Shown: piece by piece, positions 8,889-16,066 of the stretch
How positions within the stretch are numbered: the stretch's first letter is position 1
How the letters are laid out: the number at the start of each line of letters is the position of its first letter
NCBI RefSeq assembly: GCF_003182155.1
Contig: NZ_QGTG01000008.1
Coordinates: 124,001-188,000, forward strand
DNA length: 64,000 bases
Direction of reading: 5' to 3'
DNA from: Chitinophaga sp. S165
GTDB lineage: Bacteria; Bacteroidota; Bacteroidia; Chitinophagales; Chitinophagaceae
Notes under the pieces: generated by a model
What the model was told of the DNA's origin: nothing
Databases searched by the model: none
What the model saw: the letters and a program-made list of their open reading frames with translations, nothing else
Made by a program: the position numbers and the translations under genes

Positions 8889-8932
8889 GTATGCGTCGTG
8901 TATAAAGCATGTATACGTCATGTATAAAGCGT
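8889..8932. repeat. Tandem pair of 22-bp units
   Basis: Two consecutive 22-bp units (8889-8910 and 8911-8932) share the pattern GTATrCGTCrTGTATAAAGC and differ at three positions. The unit is twice 11 bp, and its GCGTCGTGTAT core resembles the 11-bp units at 63899-63931. Confidence 0.75.
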
Positions 8933-8980
8933 ACATAACATAATCATCCCAGGTGGATCGACCCCGTAGGGGCATAATAT

Positions 8981-9011
8981 CGATTCCCCGGGTTCGTAAC
9001 CCGGGGAATCG
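8981..9011. repeat. REP-like perfect hairpin
   Basis: Two 14-nt arms, starting CGATTCCCCGGGTT, are perfect reverse complements around the 3-nt loop CGT. A shorter palindrome CCCCGTAGGGG precedes it at 8962-8972. There is no T-run, so it looks more like a dispersed palindromic element than a classical terminator. Confidence 0.6.
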
Positions 9012-9096
9012 GGATATCAACCGGACCGGGAAATGGAATTGGGGAATAGAATTGAAATCAATCCCGGGGGAATCGGAATATTAATCGAACCAGGAA
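9003..9096. repeat. 30-bp imperfect direct repeat
   Basis: The segments 9003-9032 and 9067-9096 share a GGGGAATCGGrATATyAAyCGrACCrGGAA pattern, 64 bp apart. The first copy begins inside the right arm of the hairpin at 8981-9011. Confidence 0.6.
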
Positions 9097-9131
9097 GCCG
9101 AACAGGAATCGTTAAGTTTATCTAACCCGGA

Positions 9132-9707
9132 TCACGGTTTATCCGTAATCCTCGCCTTCCAGGGAATTTCCGCTACCTGTAGCTGATGTCCTATCCAGCG
9201 GGCTAACACAAACAAATAATCGCTCAGCCGGTTCATATATTGCAGCACCAGTGGTTCTATGAACTGCTGTTCCTCCTGCAGTCCCACGCAGAGGCGTTCT
9301 GCCCTCCGGCATACGCAACGGGCAACATGACAGGTAGATACCGCTACATGACCGCCGGGAATAATGAATGACTTCATTTCCGGCAACACTTCATTCATTT
9401 TATCGATGCTGGTTTCAAGCAATGTGATATCAGCCGCATGCAGGTCGGGAATACGCATCTTTGTGTCCTTATCAGGGTCACATGCCAGGGACGCGCCGAT
9501 CGTGAAAAGACGGTCCTGTATTTCGCGTAGGAGGGCAATCGTGTCGGTATAGGCAGACAGGTGATCGCTTACCAGGCCAATATATGAATTGAGCTCGTCT
9601 ACGGTTCCGTAGGCGTCTATGCGGAGATTACTTTTAGGTACTTTTGTCCCCCCGATCAGGGCGGTTTTACCCTGATCGCCTGTTTTGGTGTAGATCTTAA
9701 ATGACAT
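9132..9707 (-). CDS. PduO-type cob(I)alamin adenosyltransferase
   Basis: The 191-residue protein starts with the family signature (IYTKTGDQGKTALIGG) that binds ATP, followed by VDELNSYIG. It has the C-terminal block RCVCRRAERL and LNRLSDYLFVLAR (here MNRLSDYLFVLARW) that forms the cobalamin pocket. It transfers the adenosyl group of ATP to cob(I)alamin to make coenzyme B12. It is the last gene of a gatC - ABC ATPase - adenosyltransferase run with 11-25 bp gaps, an unlikely functional grouping that probably reflects shared transcription only. Confidence 0.93.
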   Translation of the reverse strand: MSFKIYTKTGDQGKTALIGGTKVPKSNLRIDAYGTVDELNSYIGLVSDHLSAYTDTIALLREIQDRLFTIGASLACDPDKDTKMRIPDLHAADITLLETSIDKMNEVLPEMKSFIIPGGHVAVSTCHVARCVCRRAERLCVGLQEEQQFIEPLVLQYMNRLSDYLFVLARWIGHQLQVAEIPWKARITDKP

Positions 9708-9718
9708 CAGTGAGGTGT

Positions 9719-10444
9719 TTACTGATTGGATTTTATGGCATCTGCCAGTATTTCTTCATTCAGCCTGTCAGATTCTATGAGGCCGTCGCGTAAACGTACT
9801 ACACGGCGGGCGTGAGCGGCGATGTCCTCTTCGTGGGTTACGAGCACCACTGTATTGCCGGAAGCATGTATATTTCCGAATATCTCCATGATCTCAATGG
9901 AGGTCTTTGTATCCAGGTTACCGGTAGGCTCGTCCGCCAGTATCAGGGAGGGGTCATTGACCAGTGCGCGGGCGATGGCCACACGCTGACACTGACCTCC
10001 GGAAAGCTCATTAGGCTTATGTTTATAACGTTGGCCCAAACCTACTTTTTCCAGCATAAAACGGGCTTTGTCGTCCCGTTCCTTCTTCGGAATGCCGGCA
10101 TAGATCAGTGGTACCGCTACGTTTTCCAGTGCACTGAGACGGGGCATCAGGTTAAACTGCTGGAATACGAAACCGATCTCTTTATTGCGCACACTTGCCA
10201 GGGCGTCATCTTCCATTTTACTCACATCGTGCCCGCTTAGTATATACTTACCGCTGGTAGGCGTGTCGAGGCAACCCAGCATATTCATGAGCGTGGATTT
10301 ACCGGAGCCTGAAGGGCCCATCAGCGCTACATACTCATTTTTAAAAATGTCCAGGTCAATACCTTTCAGTACCGGTAGTTCATTTTTGCCAATGAAATAG
10401 CTTTTACGAATGTTTTCTAAATGGATGACGGAAACTGGGCGCAT
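9719..10444 (-). CDS. MacB/LolD-type ABC transporter ATP-binding protein
   Basis: 241 residues with Walker A GPSGSGKST, signature LSGGQCQRVAIARAL, Walker B LILADEPTGNLD and the H-loop LVTHE. It belongs to the same MacB/LolD branch as the ATPase at 8119-8787 and would power an FtsX-like permease, none of which is in the window. It lies 25 bp after gatC and 11 bp before the adenosyltransferase gene. The substrate is not predictable: peptide or macrolide export and lipoprotein handling are all seen in this branch. Confidence 0.88.
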   Translation of the reverse strand: MRPVSVIHLENIRKSYFIGKNELPVLKGIDLDIFKNEYVALMGPSGSGKSTLMNMLGCLDTPTSGKYILSGHDVSKMEDDALASVRNKEIGFVFQQFNLMPRLSALENVAVPLIYAGIPKKERDDKARFMLEKVGLGQRYKHKPNELSGGQCQRVAIARALVNDPSLILADEPTGNLDTKTSIEIMEIFGNIHASGNTVVLVTHEEDIAAHARRVVRLRDGLIESDRLNEEILADAIKSNQ

Positions 10445-10469
10445 AGATTTATAGCATTACAAGGTTGAT

Positions 10470-10760
10470 CTATTTCTTGATAACTTTCGGCACTTTGAAA
10501 TATTGATCGTTGGCAGCAGGGGCGTTCTTCAAGCCTTCTTCCCGGGTTATGGAAGGGACTACAGTGTCTTCTCTCAGCACGTTTCTGTCTGCCGTCAGAT
10601 GCAATAATGGTTTTACGTGAGTAGTATCCAGCTCATTTAGCTTCTCCACAAAGGTGATCATTCGCTGCAGGTCTCCTTTGATCTCTTTTTTCTCCTGGTC
10701 GCTGAATTCAAGCCTGGCCAGGTCTGCCAGTTGCTGTACCAGCGTCTCATTCACTTCCAT
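10470..10760 (-). CDS. gatC: Asp-tRNA(Asn)/Glu-tRNA(Gln) amidotransferase subunit C
   Basis: 96 residues with the GatC pattern: LVQQLADLARLEFSDQEKKEI, then MITFVEKLNELDT and the conserved proline stretch VKPLLHLT, ending in FKVPKVIKK. GatC stabilises the GatA/GatB amidotransferase that converts mischarged Glu-tRNA(Gln) or Asp-tRNA(Asn). gatA and gatB are not here. On the minus strand TTAATTTG, one base off TAnnTTTG, ends 4 nt before the ATG, so the transcript may be nearly leaderless. Confidence 0.93.
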   Translation of the reverse strand: MEVNETLVQQLADLARLEFSDQEKKEIKGDLQRMITFVEKLNELDTTHVKPLLHLTADRNVLREDTVVPSITREEGLKNAPAANDQYFKVPKVIKK

Positions 10761-10868
10761 AAATCAAATTAAATGAAAAAATAATAATTATCGGACATGG
10801 TCCGCGTTAAAGTTACCTTAAATAGTCGATAGTCCATAATGGGCAAATTCCTTATTTTGCACCCCATT

Positions 10869-11873
10869 ATGGCTACATCAAAAGAAATAGTGGTAAGCGG
10901 GATCCGCTCTACCGGGTATTTACACTTAGGCAATTATTTTGGCGCTATCCGCAACTACATCAGGATGCAGGAAACATTTAACTGTTATTTCTTTGTAGCT
11001 GACTGGCATTCCCTCACCACCCATCCTGATCCTAAAGACCTGCGCGGCAACGTGTTCCGCGTACTGGCAGAAAATATTGCGTCCGGTCTGGACCCTGAAA
11101 AGGTAGCTTTGTATGCGCAAAGCGATGTTCCGGAGATCGCGGAATTGTATCTTCTACTCAATATGATGGCTTACAAGGGGGAACTTGAAAGGGTGCCCAC
11201 CTTTAAAGATAAAGTACGCTTGCAACCTGAAAATGTGAATGCAGGTTTGCTAACTTATCCGGTGCTCATGAGTGCCGATATCCTGATCCACCGTGCTGTA
11301 AAAGTGCCGGTAGGTAAAGACCAGGAGCAGCACCTTGAAATGGCCCGCAATTTCGCACAGCGTTTCAACGAGCGTTATGGCGAACTGTTCCCAGACCCTG
11401 TGGCATTCAATTTCGGAGATGACCTGGTAAAAATACCTAGCCTGGATGGCGGTGGAAAAATGAGTAAGAGCGAAAACCAGATGGCAACCTTGTATCTGGC
11501 TGATACAGATGACCTGATCCGTAAAAAACTGGCCAAGGCTAAAACCGATAGCGGCCCTGTTGAACCAGGAACTCCAATGTCTGAAGCCATCACTAATCTT
11601 TTTCTCTTGATGGAACAGGTAAGTACTCCGGAAGTGATCAAGCATTTCCGCGATACTTACGATAATCAGACTATCCGTTACGGAGATATGAAAAAGCAGC
11701 TGGGAGATGATATGGTGAACTTCATTGCGCCTATCAGGGAAAAGGCACTCGCGTTGCAGAATGACCCCGCCTACCTGAACCGTATCATGAAAGAGGGTGC
11801 GGAAAAAGCCAGGGAAAGTGCGGCACAAACTTTGCAACAAGCGAGGAAACTCATAGGAATTAATTATTACTAG
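10869..11873 (+). CDS. trpS: Tryptophanyl-tRNA synthetase
   Basis: 334 residues from the ATG at 10869 (MATSKEIVVSGIRSTGYLHLGN). The HIGH-like motif is GYLHLGN and the KMSKS motif is GGKMSKSENQ, both in the correct class I positions. The enzyme charges tRNA-Trp. An in-frame upstream ATG at 10839 would add ten residues, but it precedes a near-consensus -7 element (TTATTTTG, 10852-10859), so the later start is preferred. Divergent from gatC. Confidence 0.96.
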   Translation: MATSKEIVVSGIRSTGYLHLGNYFGAIRNYIRMQETFNCYFFVADWHSLTTHPDPKDLRGNVFRVLAENIASGLDPEKVALYAQSDVPEIAELYLLLNMMAYKGELERVPTFKDKVRLQPENVNAGLLTYPVLMSADILIHRAVKVPVGKDQEQHLEMARNFAQRFNERYGELFPDPVAFNFGDDLVKIPSLDGGGKMSKSENQMATLYLADTDDLIRKKLAKAKTDSGPVEPGTPMSEAITNLFLLMEQVSTPEVIKHFRDTYDNQTIRYGDMKKQLGDDMVNFIAPIREKALALQNDPAYLNRIMKEGAEKARESAAQTLQQARKLIGINYY

Positions 11874-12010
11874 TCATTACTTATATTGCCGTATAGGGTA
11901 GCAAGTTTTTTCAATTGATAATCAAATAATTTGTAAATTTTAGGTTGTCAACTAATAACTTGCTGCCATTACCGGCTGCAATGCAACGATTAGTGACCCC
12001 TGATATTATC

Positions 12011-12646
12011 ATGGCAAAACAAAGCAAGATCAAACATATAGCTATAGCCGGGAACATTGGCGCCGGCAAAACCACACTTACTGAGCTGCTGTCAAAACAT
12101 TATAAATGGGCGCCCCAGTTCGAAGACGTTGAGCACAATCCTTACCTCAATGATTTTTATGAAGATATGCCACGCTGGTCATTCAACCTGCAGGTATACT
12201 TCCTGCACGGCCGTTTAAAACAGTTACTCGACATACAGAACGGAAATGAGATCGTGATCCAGGACCGTACCATCTACGAAGATGCACACATCTTCGCACC
12301 CAATCTGTACGAAATGGGACTGATGACCAAACGTGATTTTGATAACTACTTCAACTTCTTCGAAACACTGAAGTCTATGGTGAAACCTCCGGACCTGCTC
12401 ATCTACCTGCGTGCATCTGTACCAACACTGGTAGCACAGATCCAGAAAAGAGGAAGAGAATATGAAGAAAATATCCGCCTCGATTACCTGAAAAGACTGA
12501 ACGAATATTATAATAACTGGATAGAAAAATATTCCGAAGGCCCGCTCCTGATCATAGATATCGACAAGAACAAGTTCCCGGAAAGTGAAGAAGATCTCGG
12601 TGAGATCATATCGAAAATAGACTCACAGTTATATGGTCTGTTCTGA
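12011..12646 (+). CDS. Deoxynucleoside kinase
   Basis: About 211 residues from the ATG at 12011 (MAKQSKIKHIAIAGN). The P-loop is GNIGAGKTT, followed by a substrate-binding ERS/DRS-like segment (QDRTIYEDAHIF) and an arginine-rich lid (RGREYEENIRLDYL). These match the dNK/dGK/dAK family that phosphorylates deoxynucleosides in the salvage pathway. In-frame TTG at 11945 and ATG at 11981 would add an N-terminal stretch that does not resemble the family. The preferred base cannot be told from sequence alone. Ends at a strong terminator. Confidence 0.92.
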   Translation: MAKQSKIKHIAIAGNIGAGKTTLTELLSKHYKWAPQFEDVEHNPYLNDFYEDMPRWSFNLQVYFLHGRLKQLLDIQNGNEIVIQDRTIYEDAHIFAPNLYEMGLMTKRDFDNYFNFFETLKSMVKPPDLLIYLRASVPTLVAQIQKRGREYEENIRLDYLKRLNEYYNNWIEKYSEGPLLIIDIDKNKFPESEEDLGEIISKIDSQLYGLF

Positions 12647-12692
12647 TCATTATGATATAGTTTTTTTTAAATAAAGATTTAATTCTAATATT

Positions 12693-12722
12693 GTCTCCTT
12701 ACACACGTAAGGAGACTTTTTG
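12693..12722 (+). terminator. Terminator of the deoxynucleoside kinase gene
   Basis: A perfect 10-bp stem (GTCTCCTTAC with GTAAGGAGAC), a 4-nt loop and a run of T. Confidence 0.85.
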
Positions 12723-12796
12723 TTTGTTAACATGTTGACCTGTACCGGCTTAACATGCCATTTGAAAAACCAGCTAATCCAACCATTTTAAAGCAG

Positions 12797-13615
12797 ATGA
12801 AAAAGATCATTGCAACCATTGTTTGCACAATGTGCACAGCAGCTATTTGTGCGCAACTTGTTTGGCTCGCAGTAGACAAGCAGCCTTTTGCCGGCACATA
12901 CAGCCGGAATTTCCAACAGTTATTAACAGCCCTGCAAAACCAGGCGGCACTGTCGTACGTGCCCGTAGTGACTGCAGGCGCAGGAACTGAGCGGCGCTTT
13001 ATGTTAAAGGAGATCAGTACGCATACCCTCGCCGTGGCATTGCCTGTCAGGCATGGCGGTTTTGGATTGCATTTACAGCAATCCGGTTATACTGATTATC
13101 GCCGGCAAACAATAGGACTTGCATATGGCAGAACACTCGGCGATCGTTTCAGTATAGGCATGCAGGTAAATTATCTGTCCAGGATCATTCCGCAGTATAC
13201 AAGCGCCCATGCTCTTGTTTTTGAGTTGAGTTGCCTGATGCATCTTACGCCACAGCTGCATATAGGGATGCAGGCATTTAATCCGGCCGGCAGCGAACTA
13301 CAACGCCTCGATAATGAAAAGGTACCTTCCATTTACAGGGCAGGCCTCGGGTATGAAGTAACGCCCACCTTTCTGCTAAGCGCTGCCGTTACGCAGGAAA
13401 CAGGTACATCAACAGCTACCAAGATTATGTGCGAGTACCGGATCATTAAACAGTTGTCCTTACAACTGGGTATATGTACCGATCCGCAGCTTAGTAACGC
13501 GGCCATTGGCATCACATTACGTCAGTTATACATCCTGCTTTCTTCCAGCTATCATCCACAATTAGGTATTACACCTGCAACTGCAATCGTATGGCAACTA
13601 AAACAGCAGCATTGA
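12797..13615 (+). CDS. Exported PorV-like outer-membrane barrel protein (putative)
   Basis: About 272 residues. The chosen start gives a signal peptide (MKKIIATIVCTMCTAAICAQ); the upstream ATG at 12755 would bury it. The remainder alternates short polar and hydrophobic strands with many Gly and aromatic residues (LALAYGRTLGDRFSIGMQVNY-like), resembling the PorV/UPF0164 type of outer-membrane barrel common in Bacteroidota. It overlaps the next gene by 25 bp, so the two are surely co-transcribed and probably work together. No catalytic motif is seen; the PorV resemblance is a judgement from pattern, not an alignment. Confidence 0.6.
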   Translation: MKKIIATIVCTMCTAAICAQLVWLAVDKQPFAGTYSRNFQQLLTALQNQAALSYVPVVTAGAGTERRFMLKEISTHTLAVALPVRHGGFGLHLQQSGYTDYRRQTIGLAYGRTLGDRFSIGMQVNYLSRIIPQYTSAHALVFELSCLMHLTPQLHIGMQAFNPAGSELQRLDNEKVPSIYRAGLGYEVTPTFLLSAAVTQETGTSTATKIMCEYRIIKQLSLQLGICTDPQLSNAAIGITLRQLYILLSSSYHPQLGITPATAIVWQLKQQH

Positions 13616-15606
13616 TATGCCTGCTGCTCGTTTGTCAATCAGCCGGTGCGAGGCAGACAGAACCCGGACTGAATGCTATTGAAGAAAGCCGTTTGGAAGG
13701 CGTTGCAGCGCATGCAGAAAACATACCTGAAGATGATGGTCACTGGCAACAGTTGCAGGGATATACGCGTCGTAAAATTGACCTGAACAGGGCTGACGCA
13801 GCAGTCTTGCGATCATTGGGACTTTTATCCGCTGCACAGATCCATCAGCTATTATTATACAGGCAACAAATGGGACAGCTTGTCAGTATTTATGAGCTGC
13901 AAGCCATACCTGGTTGGGACGAACAGCTGATCAGCAGCATACTGCCTTATGTCCGGGCAGGTAATGATCTGGAACCGGTGTACACACTGAAAGACTATAT
14001 GAAAAAAGGGGAGCACTCCCTGTTCTTCCGGTATGGCAGGCAGCTGCAAACCAGCAGGGGATATCTGCATACGGATAGTACCGCCGCACAATACCTGGGA
14101 AGCCCTGATAGATTGTTACTGCGTTACAGGTATAATTTTCCGCGTTACATGAGTTGGGGACTGGTAATGGAAAAAGATGCAGGGGAGTCGTTTTTCGGCC
14201 GTTCCAATCCACAGGGCTTTGACTTTTACAGTGCACACCTTTTTGTGAAAAAATATAAAAGGATCAGGGCATTGGCGCTTGGCGACTTTACAATCAATAT
14301 GGGGCAAGGATTGTTAAACTGGCAATCCCTGGCCTTTGGAAAAGGAGCCGCCGTAATGCAGGTAAAACGGGAAGGAGAATTATTGAAGCCATATGCATCA
14401 GCAGGAGAAACTAATTTCTATCGCGGAGCAGGTATCACTATGTCTTATGGAAAATGGGAAGGCACAGCCTTTCTATCCTCACGCCGGCTGGATGGCAGTA
14501 TAACTAACGGCAGCGGTTACCATAGGTCATTAACAGAACTGGCTAAACGGCATACACTGGGGCAAATGACGGCAGGCGGGAATATCTCTATAGCAGACCG
14601 TGATTGGAAAGTAGGCATAAATGTGATCCATCATACATTATCCGCCCCCATAGAAAAAGGGGATGTCCCCTATCAACGTTTCGCATTTGAAGGCAGTACG
14701 CTGACAGCGGCCAGCACTGATTTTGAAGTCACCTGGAAAGGCATGCATTTCTTCGGAGAGGGAGCAGTGAGCGGCAACGGAAAAACAGCTTTGATAAGTG
14801 GAGTACTGGTCAGTGCAACAGCGAATGTGGATCTGGTGTTGCTCTATCGCAATTACAACAAAGCCTACCAATCTTTTTATGCAGATGCCTGGGGAGAGTT
14901 TTACAGGCCCGTTAATGAAAACGGCGTCTATACGGGTATCAGCCTGAAAGTGAACAACCGGCTGAAAATAAACGCTTATGCGGACCAGTTCCGTTTCCCC
15001 TGGTTGCAATATCGTTCCTCCGCACCGGGGGGAGGTAGGGACCTGCTGGCTGCACTCACCTATACACCGGACAAACGGACAGAGGTCTTTTTCAGATATA
15101 ACTACACGATAAAACAAACGAATGGAAAAGAGAATATATCCCTTCTCCCTCCACCTGTACAGGTGGCGTATCAAAGCTGGCGGCTGCAGTCAGGAATACA
15201 GATGAAAAAGAACATCGCGATAAAGAACAGGGTAGAGGTGACCCGGCGTAAACAGGAAGGAAAGGAACAACAGGGGTTTCTGTTATTCCAGGAAGTGAAT
15301 TATCAGTGTACCCGCTGGCCCCTACAATTATATATGCGTTATACCATGTTTGTTGCCGGAGAGGGTGAGAACAGCATGTATACACTCACTTCAGGTATGT
15401 TGTACGAGTACGCTGTTTCCCGCTTGTCTGGCGAAGGGCATCAGTATCAATGCCGTATACGTTGGAAATTTAAGAAGGGAGTGATACTCTGGGTACGTTA
15501 TCAGCAAACGGTTTATGGGCAGGTGGAGAGCACCGGTAGTGGTTGGGATGAAGTAGAAGGAAATCGTTCCGGAATGGTACAGTGCCAGATGCAATACTTG
15601 TTCTAG
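13591..15606 (+). CDS. Exported helix-hairpin-helix protein with C-terminal beta-barrel-like region
   Basis: 671 residues. A signal peptide (about residues 1-21) leads to a helix-hairpin-helix region at residues 62-120, with RKIDLNRADAAVLRSLGLLS and then IYELQAIPGWDEQLISSILPY. This matches the ComEA-type DNA-binding motif. From about residue 150 the chain looks like an outer-membrane beta-barrel: alternating strands rich in Tyr, Arg and Gly, ending in MQCQMQYLF with a terminal Phe. Such HHH-plus-barrel proteins occur in Bacteroidota and have no settled function. A ComEA-type domain in the envelope suggests contact with DNA. It overlaps the barrel gene before it by 25 bp. Confidence 0.75.
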   Translation: MATKTAALICLLLVCQSAGARQTEPGLNAIEESRLEGVAAHAENIPEDDGHWQQLQGYTRRKIDLNRADAAVLRSLGLLSAAQIHQLLLYRQQMGQLVSIYELQAIPGWDEQLISSILPYVRAGNDLEPVYTLKDYMKKGEHSLFFRYGRQLQTSRGYLHTDSTAAQYLGSPDRLLLRYRYNFPRYMSWGLVMEKDAGESFFGRSNPQGFDFYSAHLFVKKYKRIRALALGDFTINMGQGLLNWQSLAFGKGAAVMQVKREGELLKPYASAGETNFYRGAGITMSYGKWEGTAFLSSRRLDGSITNGSGYHRSLTELAKRHTLGQMTAGGNISIADRDWKVGINVIHHTLSAPIEKGDVPYQRFAFEGSTLTAASTDFEVTWKGMHFFGEGAVSGNGKTALISGVLVSATANVDLVLLYRNYNKAYQSFYADAWGEFYRPVNENGVYTGISLKVNNRLKINAYADQFRFPWLQYRSSAPGGGRDLLAALTYTPDKRTEVFFRYNYTIKQTNGKENISLLPPPVQVAYQSWRLQSGIQMKKNIAIKNRVEVTRRKQEGKEQQGFLLFQEVNYQCTRWPLQLYMRYTMFVAGEGENSMYTLTSGMLYEYAVSRLSGEGHQYQCRIRWKFKKGVILWVRYQQTVYGQVESTGSGWDEVEGNRSGMVQCQMQYLF

Positions 15607-16066
15607 GAATCTGGTTACAAAACCAATGTTAAGTTTTGCCTTATATCTTGCTGCCAAATAATCTAGTATATATGCTATTTTTTTTCTCTCTTAAAAAAAG
15701 GTTAAATTTTTCTTGGATGAGAGGAAAAAAAATCTCTAAATTGTGGGTCTCAACCAAAATCTAAATCGTAATATGAAAGAGGTCGGAATCTCTTTTTCCT
15801 GTCTTACTGCTAGTAAAACAACAATGTCAACCTGTTCTCAGCGGTATCCTATTTCCGTTGGTAAGAAGGATGAGTTCAATTCCGTACCACAAACAACCAT
15901 CCAGGTTCTTGCCGCCTTCTCCCCGGATGGTTATTTCAACAACAGAGTTATTAGTAAATATAAAGTGGTTTTTGCAAGTTAGGGGCTTGTATAAGATGGT
16001 CTATGCCAATTGATTACAGGCCTCGGGACTAAGTATTTTTTATTGTCAATTAAATCTAAATCGTTT
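15607..16066. other. Leader region upstream of the first susC
   Basis: 460 bp before the susC start. It begins AT-rich (15650-15740) and holds a possible 69-codon ORF (15773-15982). The 13-mer AAATCTAAATCGT occurs twice, at 15757-15769 just before that ORF and at 16052-16064 just before susC. No exact TAnnTTTG promoter or terminator was found. Confidence 0.5.
15773..15982 (+). CDS. Possible 69-residue protein ahead of susC (uncertain)
   Basis: An ORF starting MKEVGISFSCLTASK and ending KYKVVFAS. No family is recognised, and it has no signal peptide or membrane segment. Its start is preceded, 3 nt away, by the same 13-mer (AAATCTAAATCGT) that sits 2 nt before the susC start. This is the only argument that it is translated. 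It could equally be an untranslated part of a long susC leader, or a remnant from duplication of the susC start region. Confidence 0.25.
   Translation: MKEVGISFSCLTASKTTMSTCSQRYPISVGKKDEFNSVPQTTIQVLAAFSPDGYFNNRVISKYKVVFAS

Larger units (their letters stand above)
8788..9131. other. Convergent intergenic region filled with short repeats
   Basis: No gene is seen between the LolD-type ATPase (+) and cob(I)alamin adenosyltransferase (-). The space holds, in order, an 11-bp tandem array framed by a 13-bp direct repeat, a 22-bp tandem pair, a perfect 14-bp-stem hairpin and a 30-bp imperfect direct repeat. Each is listed separately. Confidence 0.75.
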
